DNA from: an uncultured bacterium
GTDB taxonomy: Bacteria; Patescibacteriota; Minisyncoccia; Phycocordibacterales; UBA9973
Reading direction: 5' to 3'
NCBI GenBank assembly: GCA_903907175.1
Contig: CAIVNB010000035.1
Span: forward strand, 1-9,418
DNA length: 9,418 nucleotides
The position numbers were made by a program, and so were the translations under genes. The notes under the pieces are model-generated. The model was not told the origin of the DNA, did no database searches, and saw nothing but the letters and a program-made list of their open reading frames with translations. Shown here one piece after another: positions 1 to 6,709 of this stretch; positions within the stretch are counted from its first letter, which is position 1, and every line of letters begins with the position of its first letter.

Positions 1-91
1 CCTTAATACTTAAAACTCCAAGATTTTGATTTTCGCTATCAATAACTCGTAGTTCTTGAGCTCTTATTTGGTTGTTTATTCTTTCTCGCAA
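1..91 (-). CDS. infC: Translation initiation factor IF-3, N-terminal fragment (cut by window edge)
   Basis: Thirty codons are visible. They read into the IF3 N-domain signature: RINNQIRAQELRVID, then an NLGVLSIK stretch matching the family's R-I-N-x-x-I-R-A-x-E-V-R-L-I-D and LG-x-x-S-x-x-E pattern. IF3 binds the 30S subunit, blocks premature 50S joining and checks start-codon pairing. The start chosen is TTG at 91-89. It is the only ATG/GTG/TTG in frame between an upstream in-frame TGA (160-158) and the conserved region, and it leaves a short N-terminus like that of Bacillus IF3. A purine stretch AGAGG lies 14 nt upstream, farther than an ideal ribosome binding site. The gene starts 41 nt after the phosphohexomutase stop on the same strand, so it may be operon-linked or use its own promoter. 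The rest of the gene lies beyond position 1. Identity is secure; the start is less so. Confidence 0.85.
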   Translation of the reverse strand, partial: MRERINNQIRAQELRVIDSENQNLGVLSIK

Positions 92-131
92 TTTTTTCTT
101 TGAAACCTCTAAACTCGATAGATAATAGCCT

Positions 132-137
132 ATTATA
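132..137 (-). promoter_or_regulatory. Possible -10 box for infC inside a small palindrome
   Basis: On the minus strand TATAAT lies inside the perfect 5-bp inverted repeat GCCTA-TAA-TAGGC (128-140), which also holds the stop codon of the upstream mutase gene. The 17-bp-spaced -35 position reads TGAAGC, a poor match. Initiation about 7 nt downstream would give a leader of about 34 nt for infC. An A/T-rich genome produces such boxes by chance, so this is tentative. Confidence 0.3.
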
Positions 138-1047
138 GGCCCGAAGTCAACTTTGCTTCATTAAATAAGGCATCAACTCTTTCTTGCGTTGTTGCTTCTC
201 CAAAGAGACGAATAATAGGTTCAGTTATTGATGGACGTAAATGGAGCCAAGATTTATCTTGGAAATCTAATCTAATCCCATCAAGTTCGTTTATTTTGGC
301 GTCCTTAAAGTGAGATTTTAGTTTTAAAATAATATCTTTTACGTCCCTGTCTACGATTGGCCATTTATCTCTTTTCATAAAATATTTTGGGAAAGTGGCA
401 ACACATTCGCTCACAGTTTGGTTCCTTTTTGCTAAAAGTTCAAGCGCGAGAGCTAAGCTTACGAAGCCATCTCGACTAGTATTTATAGTAGGATAAATGA
501 CACCACTAGTTCCTTCACCTCCAATTATTGCATTTCTTTTAGCTATTTCTTCTAAGACATTTGATTCTCCAACTTTCGTGCGAAAACATTTTCCACTATG
601 TTTTTCCGTTACATCAGAAACCATATTCGAGGTTGAGAGATTTATTACTACATTTCCACCTGGATATTTCGAGAGAATATTTTCAACCCCGAAAGTCAGA
701 GTATAATCTTCAGAAATTACTTTTCCTAATTCATTAACCATTACAATACGGTCAGCATCAGGGTCGTGCGCAAAACCGATATCTGCTCCGGATTCTTTTA
801 CAAGACGGCCAATATCATCGAGATTTTCTACAGCTGGTTCTGGCCTATGGGCAAATTTACCGTTAGGAATATTATTAAGTGGGATTAACTCTGCTCCTAA
901 TTGTTCAAATAAATATGGGTCTATTACACAAGCGGAAGCATTAATCATATCTACGGCTACCTTAAATTTACGTGCTCGAATTGCCTCTACGTCAATATGT
1001 GAAATTATGCAGTCAGCATGTTCTTTTGGGAAATTAGGAATTTTCAT
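133..1047 (-). CDS. Phosphohexomutase (phosphoglucosamine/phosphomannomutase-like), domains II-IV; C-terminal part of a split gene
   Basis: This 304-residue frame carries the last three domains of an alpha-D-phosphohexomutase (COG1109 type), which moves phosphate between C1 and C6 of hexose phosphates for cell-envelope precursors. Visible motifs are the Mg-binding loop DPDADR (95-100, normally DPDGDR), the sugar-binding loop GGEGTSG (176-182, resembling the archaeal-style GGEGNGG followed by a conserved RDG), and the phosphate-binding loop RPSITEP (271-277). The catalytic-serine domain is missing here. It sits in the preceding frame, which overlaps this one by 14 nt. The ATG at 1047 has no ribosome binding site, but the overlap would allow translational coupling. 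Together the two parts make 442 residues, the normal family length. Alternatives are one gene with a real or sequencing frameshift, a slippage-expressed gene, or two subunits. GlmM and ManB/Pgm activities cannot be told apart by eye. Confidence 0.85.
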   Translation of the reverse strand: MKIPNFPKEHADCIISHIDVEAIRARKFKVAVDMINASACVIDPYLFEQLGAELIPLNNIPNGKFAHRPEPAVENLDDIGRLVKESGADIGFAHDPDADRIVMVNELGKVISEDYTLTFGVENILSKYPGGNVVINLSTSNMVSDVTEKHSGKCFRTKVGESNVLEEIAKRNAIIGGEGTSGVIYPTINTSRDGFVSLALALELLAKRNQTVSECVATFPKYFMKRDKWPIVDRDVKDIILKLKSHFKDAKINELDGIRLDFQDKSWLHLRPSITEPIIRLFGEATTQERVDALFNEAKLTSGL

Positions 1048-1450
1048 AATGTTTTTTTATTATTTCTACTTGAGTTTCATTTGTAAGAAGTGCTTTGTTG
1101 GTAACAAATTTTATGCCATTGTACTCTTTTGGATTATGAGAAGCAGTGATAATAACTGCTCCATCGTAATTATTTTTTCTTACAGCAAATAAAACTGTTG
1201 GAGTCGGTAGTATATCTCCGTCCACAACATTGACGTTTAATTTATCTAATTCTTCAATGATTATCTTTTTTATTTCTAGTCCACTTTCTCGGCCATCTCT
1301 TCCAATCAAAATTGTAGGATTATCTTTCTTTACATCTTCTTTTGTGAATTGGCCAAAGGCTTTAACGTAACCTTTTACTATATCTCCAGTTAGAGTTTCT
1401 CCCCAAACACCCCTATATCCAGTGACTTGAAGTTTTGGTTTTATCGTCAT
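1034..1450 (-). CDS. Phosphohexomutase domain I with catalytic serine; N-terminal part of a split gene
   Basis: This 138-residue frame is domain I of the same alpha-D-phosphohexomutase. It starts with the substrate-channel loop VTGYRGVWGE (9-18, compare FGTSGIRGVVGE) and contains TASHNP (102-107), whose Ser104 is the residue phosphorylated during catalysis, followed by EYNGIKF. It ends at a TAA (1036-1034) just after the linker into domain II, where the partner frame begins at ATG 1047. Removing one A from the 7-A run (1052-1058 on the plus strand) joins the two frames without loss of sequence. The start ATG lies 7 nt after the stop of the SIMPL gene on the same strand, so the two are probably co-transcribed. 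No Shine-Dalgarno sequence is visible. Domain I alone cannot be an active mutase; activity needs fusion, assembly with the second frame, or frameshifting. Confidence 0.85.
   Translation of the reverse strand: MTIKPKLQVTGYRGVWGETLTGDIVKGYVKAFGQFTKEDVKKDNPTILIGRDGRESGLEIKKIIIEELDKLNVNVVDGDILPTPTVLFAVRKNNYDGAVIITASHNPKEYNGIKFVTNKALLTNETQVEIIKKHYENS
1052..1058 (-). other. Seven-A homopolymer at the break in the phosphohexomutase reading frame
   Basis: In mRNA sense the tract reads ATA AAA AAA CAT in the domain I frame. With six A residues the frame would run ATA AAA AAC ATT ATG AAA ATT and continue into domains II-IV. A -1 ribosomal slip here meets TGA two codons later, so only a +1 shift or loss of one A (in DNA, in transcription, or as a sequencing error) restores the full protein. 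Confidence 0.7.
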
Positions 1451-1457
1451 ATTTAAT

Positions 1458-2186
1458 TTATTTTATTTCAAAACTAGCTTTGACTGTGACCATTATTTCT
1501 TTATTTATTTTTGAAGTATCGTACATTCCATAATCGCTAACCTCAACTGAATTTGGAGCCATAACTTGAACTACTCCACTTGAAGCCGATTTCATTACAC
1601 CAATTTGTTTTCCTCCAGCGGATGCCAATTGTTCTGCGCGAGCTTTTGCATCTCCGACTGCATTTGCGAGTAACTCTACTCTAGCTTCTGGAAGTTTGGA
1701 ATAATAAAATTCTAGAGAACTAGTTGAAAATAGAATTCCTTTATCTATTAAAGCGTTTGTATTTTTGGCGAGTGAGTCAATTTTTTCAACTTCATTTGAT
1801 TGAACTTCAATATTTTGAACTAAATTATAATTTTTATCTGTTTGATTATTACCATTATTGTCCCAGATTTCATTCATGAGAACAGGGGAGACACTGGTTG
1901 CTTCGGCTGGAATTCCATTAGTGACTAAAAATTCTTTTACTGATTTTAAATCAGCGTCCAACTTTGCATAACCGTCTTTGATTGTTGATGCTTTTATTCT
2001 TTGAGTGATAGAGGATGTCCATTTCACCTTATCAGAAACTACTGGTTTTTTGGCTGAACCAGTGGTGGAAATATAATCCATTGAGCGAAGTTTATAAAAT
2101 GTGAAAGACCCTATTCCTGCACTTATAATAATAGAGAGTCCTAAAATCAAACCAAAAACCATATAGTTTTTATTATCGTTTTGCAT
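1458..2186 (-). CDS. Membrane-anchored SIMPL (DUF541) domain protein
   Basis: This 242-residue protein has a short polar N-terminus, one hydrophobic helix (about residues 9-31, acting as signal anchor) and an extracytoplasmic SIMPL/DUF541 domain (about 38-242, COG2859 type). Recognisable features are the opening TTGSAKKPVVSDKVKW, the mid-domain YNLVQNIEVQSNEVEKI strand, the helix with ARVELLANAVGDAKARAEQLA, and the closing IMVTVKASFEI strand. The family forms oligomeric periplasmic or surface proteins; its biochemical role is poorly defined, so no reaction is assigned. It is the first gene of a probable minus-strand operon with the phosphohexomutase (7-nt gap), which suggests a cell-envelope context. 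The ATG at 2186 lies only 6 nt after a good -10 box, so the mRNA is probably leaderless or nearly so. It is divergent from gyrB. Confidence 0.85.
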   Translation of the reverse strand: MQNDNKNYMVFGLILGLSIIISAGIGSFTFYKLRSMDYISTTGSAKKPVVSDKVKWTSSITQRIKASTIKDGYAKLDADLKSVKEFLVTNGIPAEATSVSPVLMNEIWDNNGNNQTDKNYNLVQNIEVQSNEVEKIDSLAKNTNALIDKGILFSTSSLEFYYSKLPEARVELLANAVGDAKARAEQLASAGGKQIGVMKSASSGVVQVMAPNSVEVSDYGMYDTSKINKEIMVTVKASFEIK

Positions 2187-2192
2187 ACTTTA

Positions 2193-2221
2193 ATAGTACA
2201 AAAAATCCACCTTTTAAGCAA
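2193..2221 (-). promoter_or_regulatory. Promoter of the SIMPL-mutase operon, near-leaderless
   Basis: On the minus strand TTGCTT (2221-2216) and TACTAT (2198-2193) are separated by exactly 17 nt and resemble the -35 and -10 boxes. Only 6 nt lie between the -10 box and the ATG of the SIMPL gene, which places the expected transcription start at or next to the start codon. Confidence 0.5.
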
Positions 2222-2251
2222 ATTTTGCTAGTTTTTTTAGTTGTTTTTTGT

Positions 2252-2257
2252 TATAAT
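2252..2257 (+). promoter_or_regulatory. Likely -10 box for gyrB
   Basis: A perfect TATAAT on the plus strand is followed by A/T-rich sequence, with the gyrB ATG 92 nt downstream. No convincing -35 box is seen at 16-18 nt (the position holds sequences such as TAGTTT). A start near 2264 would give a leader of about 86 nt containing both palindromes at 2304-2342. Confidence 0.4.
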
Positions 2258-2303
2258 AGATATAGCAGAAAACTTGTTTTTTGCTTTTCTTTTTAAGGAT
2301 TAG

Positions 2304-2342
2304 AAGGACGGTCCTTAAGAAGTTTCCCCAAGGACCGTCCTT
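2304..2342 (+). repeat. Paired palindromes forming a 13-bp inverted repeat in the gyrB leader
   Basis: AAGGACGGTCCTT (2304-2316) and AAGGACCGTCCTT (2330-2342) are exact reverse complements, separated by 13 nt. Each is also palindromic around its central base. In RNA they can form one perfect 13-bp stem with a 13-nt loop, ending 7 nt before the gyrB ATG; in DNA they look like two identical operator sites in opposite orientation, 26 bp centre to centre. The AAGGA in the second copy is the only Shine-Dalgarno-like sequence before gyrB and would be paired in the stem. I see no further copies in the window. A regulatory role for gyrB is inferred. Confidence 0.75.
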
Positions 2343-2349
2343 AAATACA

Positions 2350-4413
2350 ATGGCAAAAGAAAAAGAACAAAAAAAGGCAGGGAATGGACATCATTATGAT
2401 GCTTCTGATATCTCGGTTTTAGAGGGGTTAGACCCAGTCAGACGTCGTCCTGGTATGTATATTGGGACTACCGGCCCTGAGGGTCTTCACCATTTAATAT
2501 GGGAAATTTTTGATAACTCACGTGACGAAGCGATGGGTGGTTTTTGTGATGATATTGAAGTTGTTCTTTTGCCTGAAAACAAAATTCGAGTTGCTGATAA
2601 TGGCCGAGGTATACCTATCGATATTCATAAAAAGACAAAAGTTTCTGCGCTAGAAACTGTTATGACGACACTTCATGCTGGAGGAAAATTTGGAGGAGAA
2701 AATAGTGGATATAAAGTCTCAGGAGGACTTCATGGAGTTGGAGCGTCGGTGGTGAATGCTCTTTCTATTTATTGTAAGGCAGAAGTTCACAAAGATGGAG
2801 GAAAATATTTTCAAGAATATTCACAAGGAAAGAAAAAAGCAGCTGTTAAAAAATTTGGTTCTTCAAAATTAAATGGAACGATAATTACATTTCAACCAGA
2901 CGAAGAGATTTTCAAGGATATTAAATTTGATTTAAATACTGTTATAAGTCATATCCGTCAGCAAGCATATTTAGTTAAAGGTCTTCGAATTTTAATAATT
3001 GATGCCAGAGAATATACTGGCAAAATCGACGACTCAGATGTTTTTTATTTTAGAGAATTAGGACTAGAGCTTCCTTCAAACTCTTTTTATTTCGAAGGGG
3101 GGCTTACTTCACTTATTAAGTATTATAATAAATTTCAGAAGCCAGTTCATAGCAGTATTTTTTATGTTGATAAAGAATTAGACAATGTAAATGTGGAAGT
3201 AGCTCTTCAGTATGTCGATGACATAGTTGATCGCATTATTCCTTTTGCAAACAATATCTACACTGGCGAAGGCGGTACACACGTAACTGGTTTTAAGACT
3301 TCTCTTACAAGAACACTAAACACTTACTGCAAGAAAAATGAAATGATGAAAGAGTCGGAAGGTGGATTTACAGGAGATGATGTCCTCGAGGGTCTCACTT
3401 GTGTTATTTCTGTTAAACTTCGTGAAATTCAATTTGAAGGACAGACAAAAGCAAAGCTTGGGTCTATGGAAGCTCAAGGAGCTGTCGCTACTGTATTTGG
3501 TGAAGCATTCGCCGCTTTCTTAGAAGAAAACCCAGATGAGGCGAAAGCTATCATTAGTAAGTCAATTCTTGCTCTTAAAGCACGAAAAGCAGCTAAGGCT
3601 GCCAAGGATTCAGTTCTAAGAAAAGGCGCTCTTGAAGGAATGACTTTGCCTGGGAAACTTGCAGATTGTCAGAGTAAAAGTGCAGAAGAGTCAGAGTTAT
3701 TCCTTGTGGAGGGAGATTCTGCAGGAGGTTCTGCAAAACAAGGAAGAGATAGACGCACTCAAGCGATTTTACCTTTGAAAGGGAAAATTTTAAATGTTGA
3801 AAGAGCAAGAATCGATAAAATGCTCGCATCTAAAGAAATAAGGTCTTTAGTTATTGCGCTTGGCACTTCTATCGGAGATACTTTTGATATAGAAAAAATG
3901 CGTTATCATAAAATAATTATTGCAACAGATGCCGATGTGGACGGAGCACACATCAGGACACTTCTTTTAACTTTGTTTTATCGATATTTCAGACAGATAA
4001 TTGAAGCGGGATATATTTATATTGCCCAGCCTCCACTTTATAAAATAAAAAAAGGAAAAGAAGTAAATTATGCATATTCTGACGAAGAGAAAGTAAAACT
4101 TATCGGTAAAAGTAATGACGTGAGTGAAATACAGGAAGTAGTTGAAGGGGAAGAAGAGGCGGAAGAAACTGAAGAAGATACAAAAAAGAAAGCAAATAAA
4201 ATTCACATACAGCGATATAAAGGTCTTGGAGAAATGAACCCAGAAGAACTTTGGGAGACTACAATGGATCCAGCGAATAGAATAATTAAAAAAGTTGATA
4301 TTGAAGATGCCGAAGAAGCAAATAAAGTTTTTGATATTCTCATGGGTTCTGAAGTTCCACCCCGTAAATCTTTCATTCAATCAAATGCTAAATTAGCAGA
4401 TATTGATATATAA
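2350..4413 (+). CDS. gyrB: DNA gyrase subunit B
   Basis: ATPase subunit of type IIA topoisomerase; with GyrA it introduces negative supercoils. The 687-residue protein has the full domain order. The GHKL ATPase shows the catalytic-base region WEIFDNSRDEA (E52, N56), DNGRGIP (83-89), HAGGKF and the ATP lid GYKVSGGLHGVGASV. The transducer carries the QTK loop (Q365-K367 in FEGQTKAKLG). The Toprim domain has EGDSAGG (454-460) and DADVDGAH (527-534). The C-terminal end has QRYKGLGEMN (621-630) and a final NAKLADIDI. The ATG at 2350 is preferred: a TTG at 2281 is also in frame, but that extension would translate the palindromes and add residues not expected in the family. Between Toprim motifs and RYKGLGEMN is a Glu-rich insert (about 590-616). 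DNSRDEA replaces the usual DNSIDEA. ParE is the main alternative; the overall motif set favours GyrB. Confidence 0.95.
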   Translation: MAKEKEQKKAGNGHHYDASDISVLEGLDPVRRRPGMYIGTTGPEGLHHLIWEIFDNSRDEAMGGFCDDIEVVLLPENKIRVADNGRGIPIDIHKKTKVSALETVMTTLHAGGKFGGENSGYKVSGGLHGVGASVVNALSIYCKAEVHKDGGKYFQEYSQGKKKAAVKKFGSSKLNGTIITFQPDEEIFKDIKFDLNTVISHIRQQAYLVKGLRILIIDAREYTGKIDDSDVFYFRELGLELPSNSFYFEGGLTSLIKYYNKFQKPVHSSIFYVDKELDNVNVEVALQYVDDIVDRIIPFANNIYTGEGGTHVTGFKTSLTRTLNTYCKKNEMMKESEGGFTGDDVLEGLTCVISVKLREIQFEGQTKAKLGSMEAQGAVATVFGEAFAAFLEENPDEAKAIISKSILALKARKAAKAAKDSVLRKGALEGMTLPGKLADCQSKSAEESELFLVEGDSAGGSAKQGRDRRTQAILPLKGKILNVERARIDKMLASKEIRSLVIALGTSIGDTFDIEKMRYHKIIIATDADVDGAHIRTLLLTLFYRYFRQIIEAGYIYIAQPPLYKIKKGKEVNYAYSDEEKVKLIGKSNDVSEIQEVVEGEEEAEETEEDTKKKANKIHIQRYKGLGEMNPEELWETTMDPANRIIKKVDIEDAEEANKVFDILMGSEVPPRKSFIQSNAKLADIDI

Positions 4414-4437
4414 AATTATTAATTTAGTTTATTTACG

Positions 4438-4731
4438 ATGGAAGATCAAGCTATTAGTCTAACTTCAGTTACCTTTAAGCGTTCTAAAATAATTTCTATT
4501 ATAGCTATTTTAGATATAGCAATTTATATTTTATCTTTTTTATTACTTGGCACTATGTTATCAAGAATATGGTCTTTAATATTAGGCCTTATCGCACTTT
4601 TGAGTTCCATCGGAGCTTTATTTTTAAAAAACAAAATAGTTTATAAGATTTGTTCGGTCTTAGTTGTTATTTCTTTTGTTTTATATCTAGTACCAATTTT
4701 GGCAGTTCTATCGTATAGAATACATATATAA
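4438..4731 (+). CDS. Small three-helix membrane protein, function unknown
   Basis: I do not recognise this 97-residue protein. It has a short polar N-terminus (about 17 residues) and then three hydrophobic segments at about 19-40, 43-63 and 67-92, with lysines or arginines between them (KNK at 64-66). That suggests a small integral membrane protein, N-terminus probably inside. It starts 24 nt after the gyrB stop on the same strand, so it probably shares the gyrB transcript; no separate promoter, ribosome binding site or terminator is evident. It ends 47 nt before the convergent stop of thrS. Its regular hydrophobic pattern, ATG start and fit into the gap support a real gene; conservation is not known. 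Confidence 0.55.
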   Translation: MEDQAISLTSVTFKRSKIISIIAILDIAIYILSFLLLGTMLSRIWSLILGLIALLSSIGALFLKNKIVYKICSVLVVISFVLYLVPILAVLSYRIHI

Positions 4732-4778
4732 TAGGTAATTTTAAAAAAGCTTAGTTTATTTTACTCCAGTATTTTCTT

Positions 4779-6527
4779 TTATTTTTTCTCTTCGATTTCT
4801 TTTTTGAGTTTTTCTAGAAATTCTTCTGTAGAAATATTTTCTGTTTTAGTCCCGTCTCTGTTTTCTATCGTTAATTTTAGAGAGGCGACTTCTTTATCTC
4901 CAAGCACTATGACATATGGAGTGAGCATGTTTTTTGCTGTATGTATCCTTTTCCCCAGACTAGTGTCACCTGAAAATATTTCTGTGCGAATAGAATTTTG
5001 TCTCAACGCGTCATAGATTTTTTTAGCTTCTTCTTCATGATTTTCTCTGACTGGGATAATGGCCACTTGGATAGGGGAAAGCCATGTGGGGAATGCGCCA
5101 GCATAATGTTCTATAAGCACACCCATGAATCTTTCAAATGAACCGAGAATTGCGACGTGTAATACGACTACTCGATGTTTTTTGCCATCATCTCCCATAT
5201 AATCCATTTCAAAATTTTCTGGTTGATTAAAATCAAGTTGGATTGTAGTTAATTGCCAATCTCTGCCTATCGAATCTTTAACCTTGATATCAATTTTTGG
5301 CCCATAAAAAGCCGCTTCTCCTTCTTCGACGCTGTATTTTAAGCCTAATTTTTTAGCAGATTCAATTAAAATATTTTCTGCTTTTTCCCATACTTCATCG
5401 CTACCAAAATATTTTGTTTTGTTTTTTTGGTCTCTTACGGATATTTCAACTTTATAATCATTAAAACCAAAAGTTTCATAAATCTCACGCATTAGACCAA
5501 AAATCATTTCGATCTCTCCTCTTATTTGATCTTGTGTTACAAAATGGTGAGTATCATCTTGAGTTATATTTTTGACTCTTAAAAGTCCAGCTAGTTCACC
5601 ACTTTTTTCATTTCTATATACAGCGGTATTTTCTGCTAATCTTAGTGGAAGATTTTTATAAGTATGTGGTTCTGCATTATATATTTCAAAATGATGTGGA
5701 CAGTTCATTGCTTTCATCACGAATTCATCACCATTTTCGTCTGTCATAGTTGGCATCATTGCGTCATACTTTCCCATATGTCCACTTTTTATATAAAGTT
5801 CTTTTCGTGCTATGTGCGGAATTGTTACAAAAGAATAACCTAACTTTTCTTTTTCTTTTCTTATAAAATTTTCTAATTCGGTCCGTATAACATTGCCCTT
5901 AGGTAGGAGCATTGGCAGACCTTTTCCAACTAACTCTGAAATTGTAAATAGTCCAAGCTCTCTCCCGAGTTTCTTGTGATCTCTTTTTTTTGCTTCTTCT
6001 CTTTGGTTTATATAACTTTCAAGTTCTTCTTTGGTAGAAAATGCTAGTCCATAAATACGAGTTAGCATTTTATTTTTCTCATCTCCACGCCAATATGCTC
6101 CAGCGACTCGATCTAGCCTAAATGAGCCATCAGCTATTTCTTCTTTTGGATTTTCCAAATGTCCACCACGACAGAGATCAGTAAAATGTCCGCATGTATA
6201 AAAAGTTATTTTTTCTCCTTTGCCGACAATTTCTTCTATAAGTTCTTTTTTATATTCATTATTGTCAAAATATTCTTTTGCTTCATCTTTAGTTTTTTCT
6301 GCGCTCTCAAATGCCTTCCATGATTTTAAAATTTCTCGCATTTTCTTTTCTATCTTTGGAAGATCCTTATCCGAAATAGGGGATGAGAATTCGAAATCGT
6401 AATAGAAGCCATCTTCAATCGATGGTCCGATGGTATTTTTGGTATCTGGGTACATTTCAAGTACTGCCGCTGCTAAGAGGTGAGCTAGTGAGTGTCTTAA
6501 TTCATGTAGTTTGTTATTTGTTTCCAT
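4779..6527 (-). CDS. thrS: Threonyl-tRNA synthetase lacking the TGS domain
   Basis: Charges tRNA-Thr with threonine using ATP. This 582-residue protein is shorter than the usual 635-645 because the N-terminal TGS domain is absent: it begins almost directly in the editing domain. Editing residues are present: RHSLAH (H12, H16) and CRGGH (C119, H123), which clear mischarged Ser-tRNA-Thr. The class II catalytic core follows with motif 2 around YRNEKSGELAGLLRV (R305) and motif 3 around GSFERFMGVLIEHYAG (R466). The expected zinc ligands that bind threonine are C276 (MNCPHH), H327 (QDDTHHF) and H457 (VLHVAILGS). The anticodon-binding domain (about 486-582) includes SLGKRIHTAKNMLTPYVIVLGD. The ATG at 6527 is fixed by the terminator hairpin just upstream, which leaves no room for a TGS-coding extension. 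The upstream T-box indicates control by uncharged tRNA-Thr. Confidence 0.96.
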   Translation of the reverse strand: METNNKLHELRHSLAHLLAAAVLEMYPDTKNTIGPSIEDGFYYDFEFSSPISDKDLPKIEKKMREILKSWKAFESAEKTKDEAKEYFDNNEYKKELIEEIVGKGEKITFYTCGHFTDLCRGGHLENPKEEIADGSFRLDRVAGAYWRGDEKNKMLTRIYGLAFSTKEELESYINQREEAKKRDHKKLGRELGLFTISELVGKGLPMLLPKGNVIRTELENFIRKEKEKLGYSFVTIPHIARKELYIKSGHMGKYDAMMPTMTDENGDEFVMKAMNCPHHFEIYNAEPHTYKNLPLRLAENTAVYRNEKSGELAGLLRVKNITQDDTHHFVTQDQIRGEIEMIFGLMREIYETFGFNDYKVEISVRDQKNKTKYFGSDEVWEKAENILIESAKKLGLKYSVEEGEAAFYGPKIDIKVKDSIGRDWQLTTIQLDFNQPENFEMDYMGDDGKKHRVVVLHVAILGSFERFMGVLIEHYAGAFPTWLSPIQVAIIPVRENHEEEAKKIYDALRQNSIRTEIFSGDTSLGKRIHTAKNMLTPYVIVLGDKEVASLKLTIENRDGTKTENISTEEFLEKLKKEIEEKK

Positions 6528-6550
6528 AAGTCTTTTGTTTATTAATATTA

Positions 6551-6600
6551 AAATTAAAATCGCCCCGACAAAAAGTGAATTTCACTTTCTGTCGGGGCGA
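6551..6600 (-). terminator. Intrinsic terminator of the thrS T-box leader
   Basis: On the minus strand TCGCCCCGACA pairs with TGTCGGGGCGA (11 bp), then a G-U pair, then AAAGTG with CACTTT around the loop AAATT: an 18-bp hairpin followed by a TTTT run and further T-rich sequence. It lies between the T-box and the thrS ATG. Its 5' arm (CGCCCCGAC) is the same segment that the antiterminator needs, so the two folds exclude each other. Confidence 0.9.
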
Positions 6601-6703
6601 GTCTATTCGCGGTTCCACCCAACTTTGTTCTCTTTGATTGATAGATTAGCCCTAGGGTCCTTTTTCAAGGATTATGGTTGGTAGCCATAACAATCTCTAT
6701 GTT
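6591..6703 (-). promoter_or_regulatory. Compact T-box riboswitch (tRNA-Thr sensor) upstream of thrS
   Basis: The 3' half is a textbook T-box: GTTGGG, the 7-nt bulge TGGAACC, then GCG, an 8-nt loop and CGC-CCCGAC closing the antiterminator (6591-6623). UGGA would pair with a tRNA ending in UCCA; U is the discriminator base of many bacterial tRNA-Thr, and UGGA is what thrS T-boxes in Bacillus carry. The 5' half is much reduced. A basal pairing of ATAGAgATT with AATCTAT (6700-6692 and 6647-6641) encloses the hairpin TTATGG-CTACCAA-CCATAA (6690-6672), whose loop shows the Thr codon ACC followed by a purine, and a second hairpin TCCTT-GAAA-AAGGA (6671-6658). No AGTA specifier-loop motif, distal Stem I loops or Stem II are evident. 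Bound uncharged tRNA-Thr should stabilise the antiterminator and allow thrS transcription. The T-box call is strong; the specifier assignment is inferred. Confidence 0.85.
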
Positions 6704-6709
6704 CTTAAT

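Noticed and set aside
1048..1060. Programmed -1 ribosomal frameshift on A AAA AAA in the phosphohexomutase
   Set aside because: A -1 shift reads ACA TTA TGA and stops at once; the domain II-IV frame needs +1 or loss of one A.
2281..2349. In-frame TTG start that would add 23 residues to GyrB
   Set aside because: The extension translates the palindromic leader and yields residues with no GyrB likeness; ATG 2350 gives a normal family N-terminus.
3967..4380. Long open frame antisense to the gyrB 3' end
   Set aside because: It is Phe-rich and low in complexity, the mirror of an A-rich coding strand with strong GyrB motifs; no promoter or family likeness.
4732..4778. Possible bidirectional terminator between the gyrB unit and thrS
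   Set aside because: Only A and T runs and a 4-bp ACTCCAGT pairing with a 2-nt loop are present; no stable hairpin, so none was annotated.
6650..6657. CCCTAGGG palindrome in the thrS leader as an operator
   Set aside because: It is short and sits inside the T-box 5' domain, where RNA pairing explains it as well as a protein site would.
6655..6657. Second ACC triplet (in GGACCC) as the T-box specifier
   Set aside because: It is followed by C rather than a purine and is not presented in a loop in the fold I find; the hairpin-loop ACC is the better candidate, though this was judged by eye.
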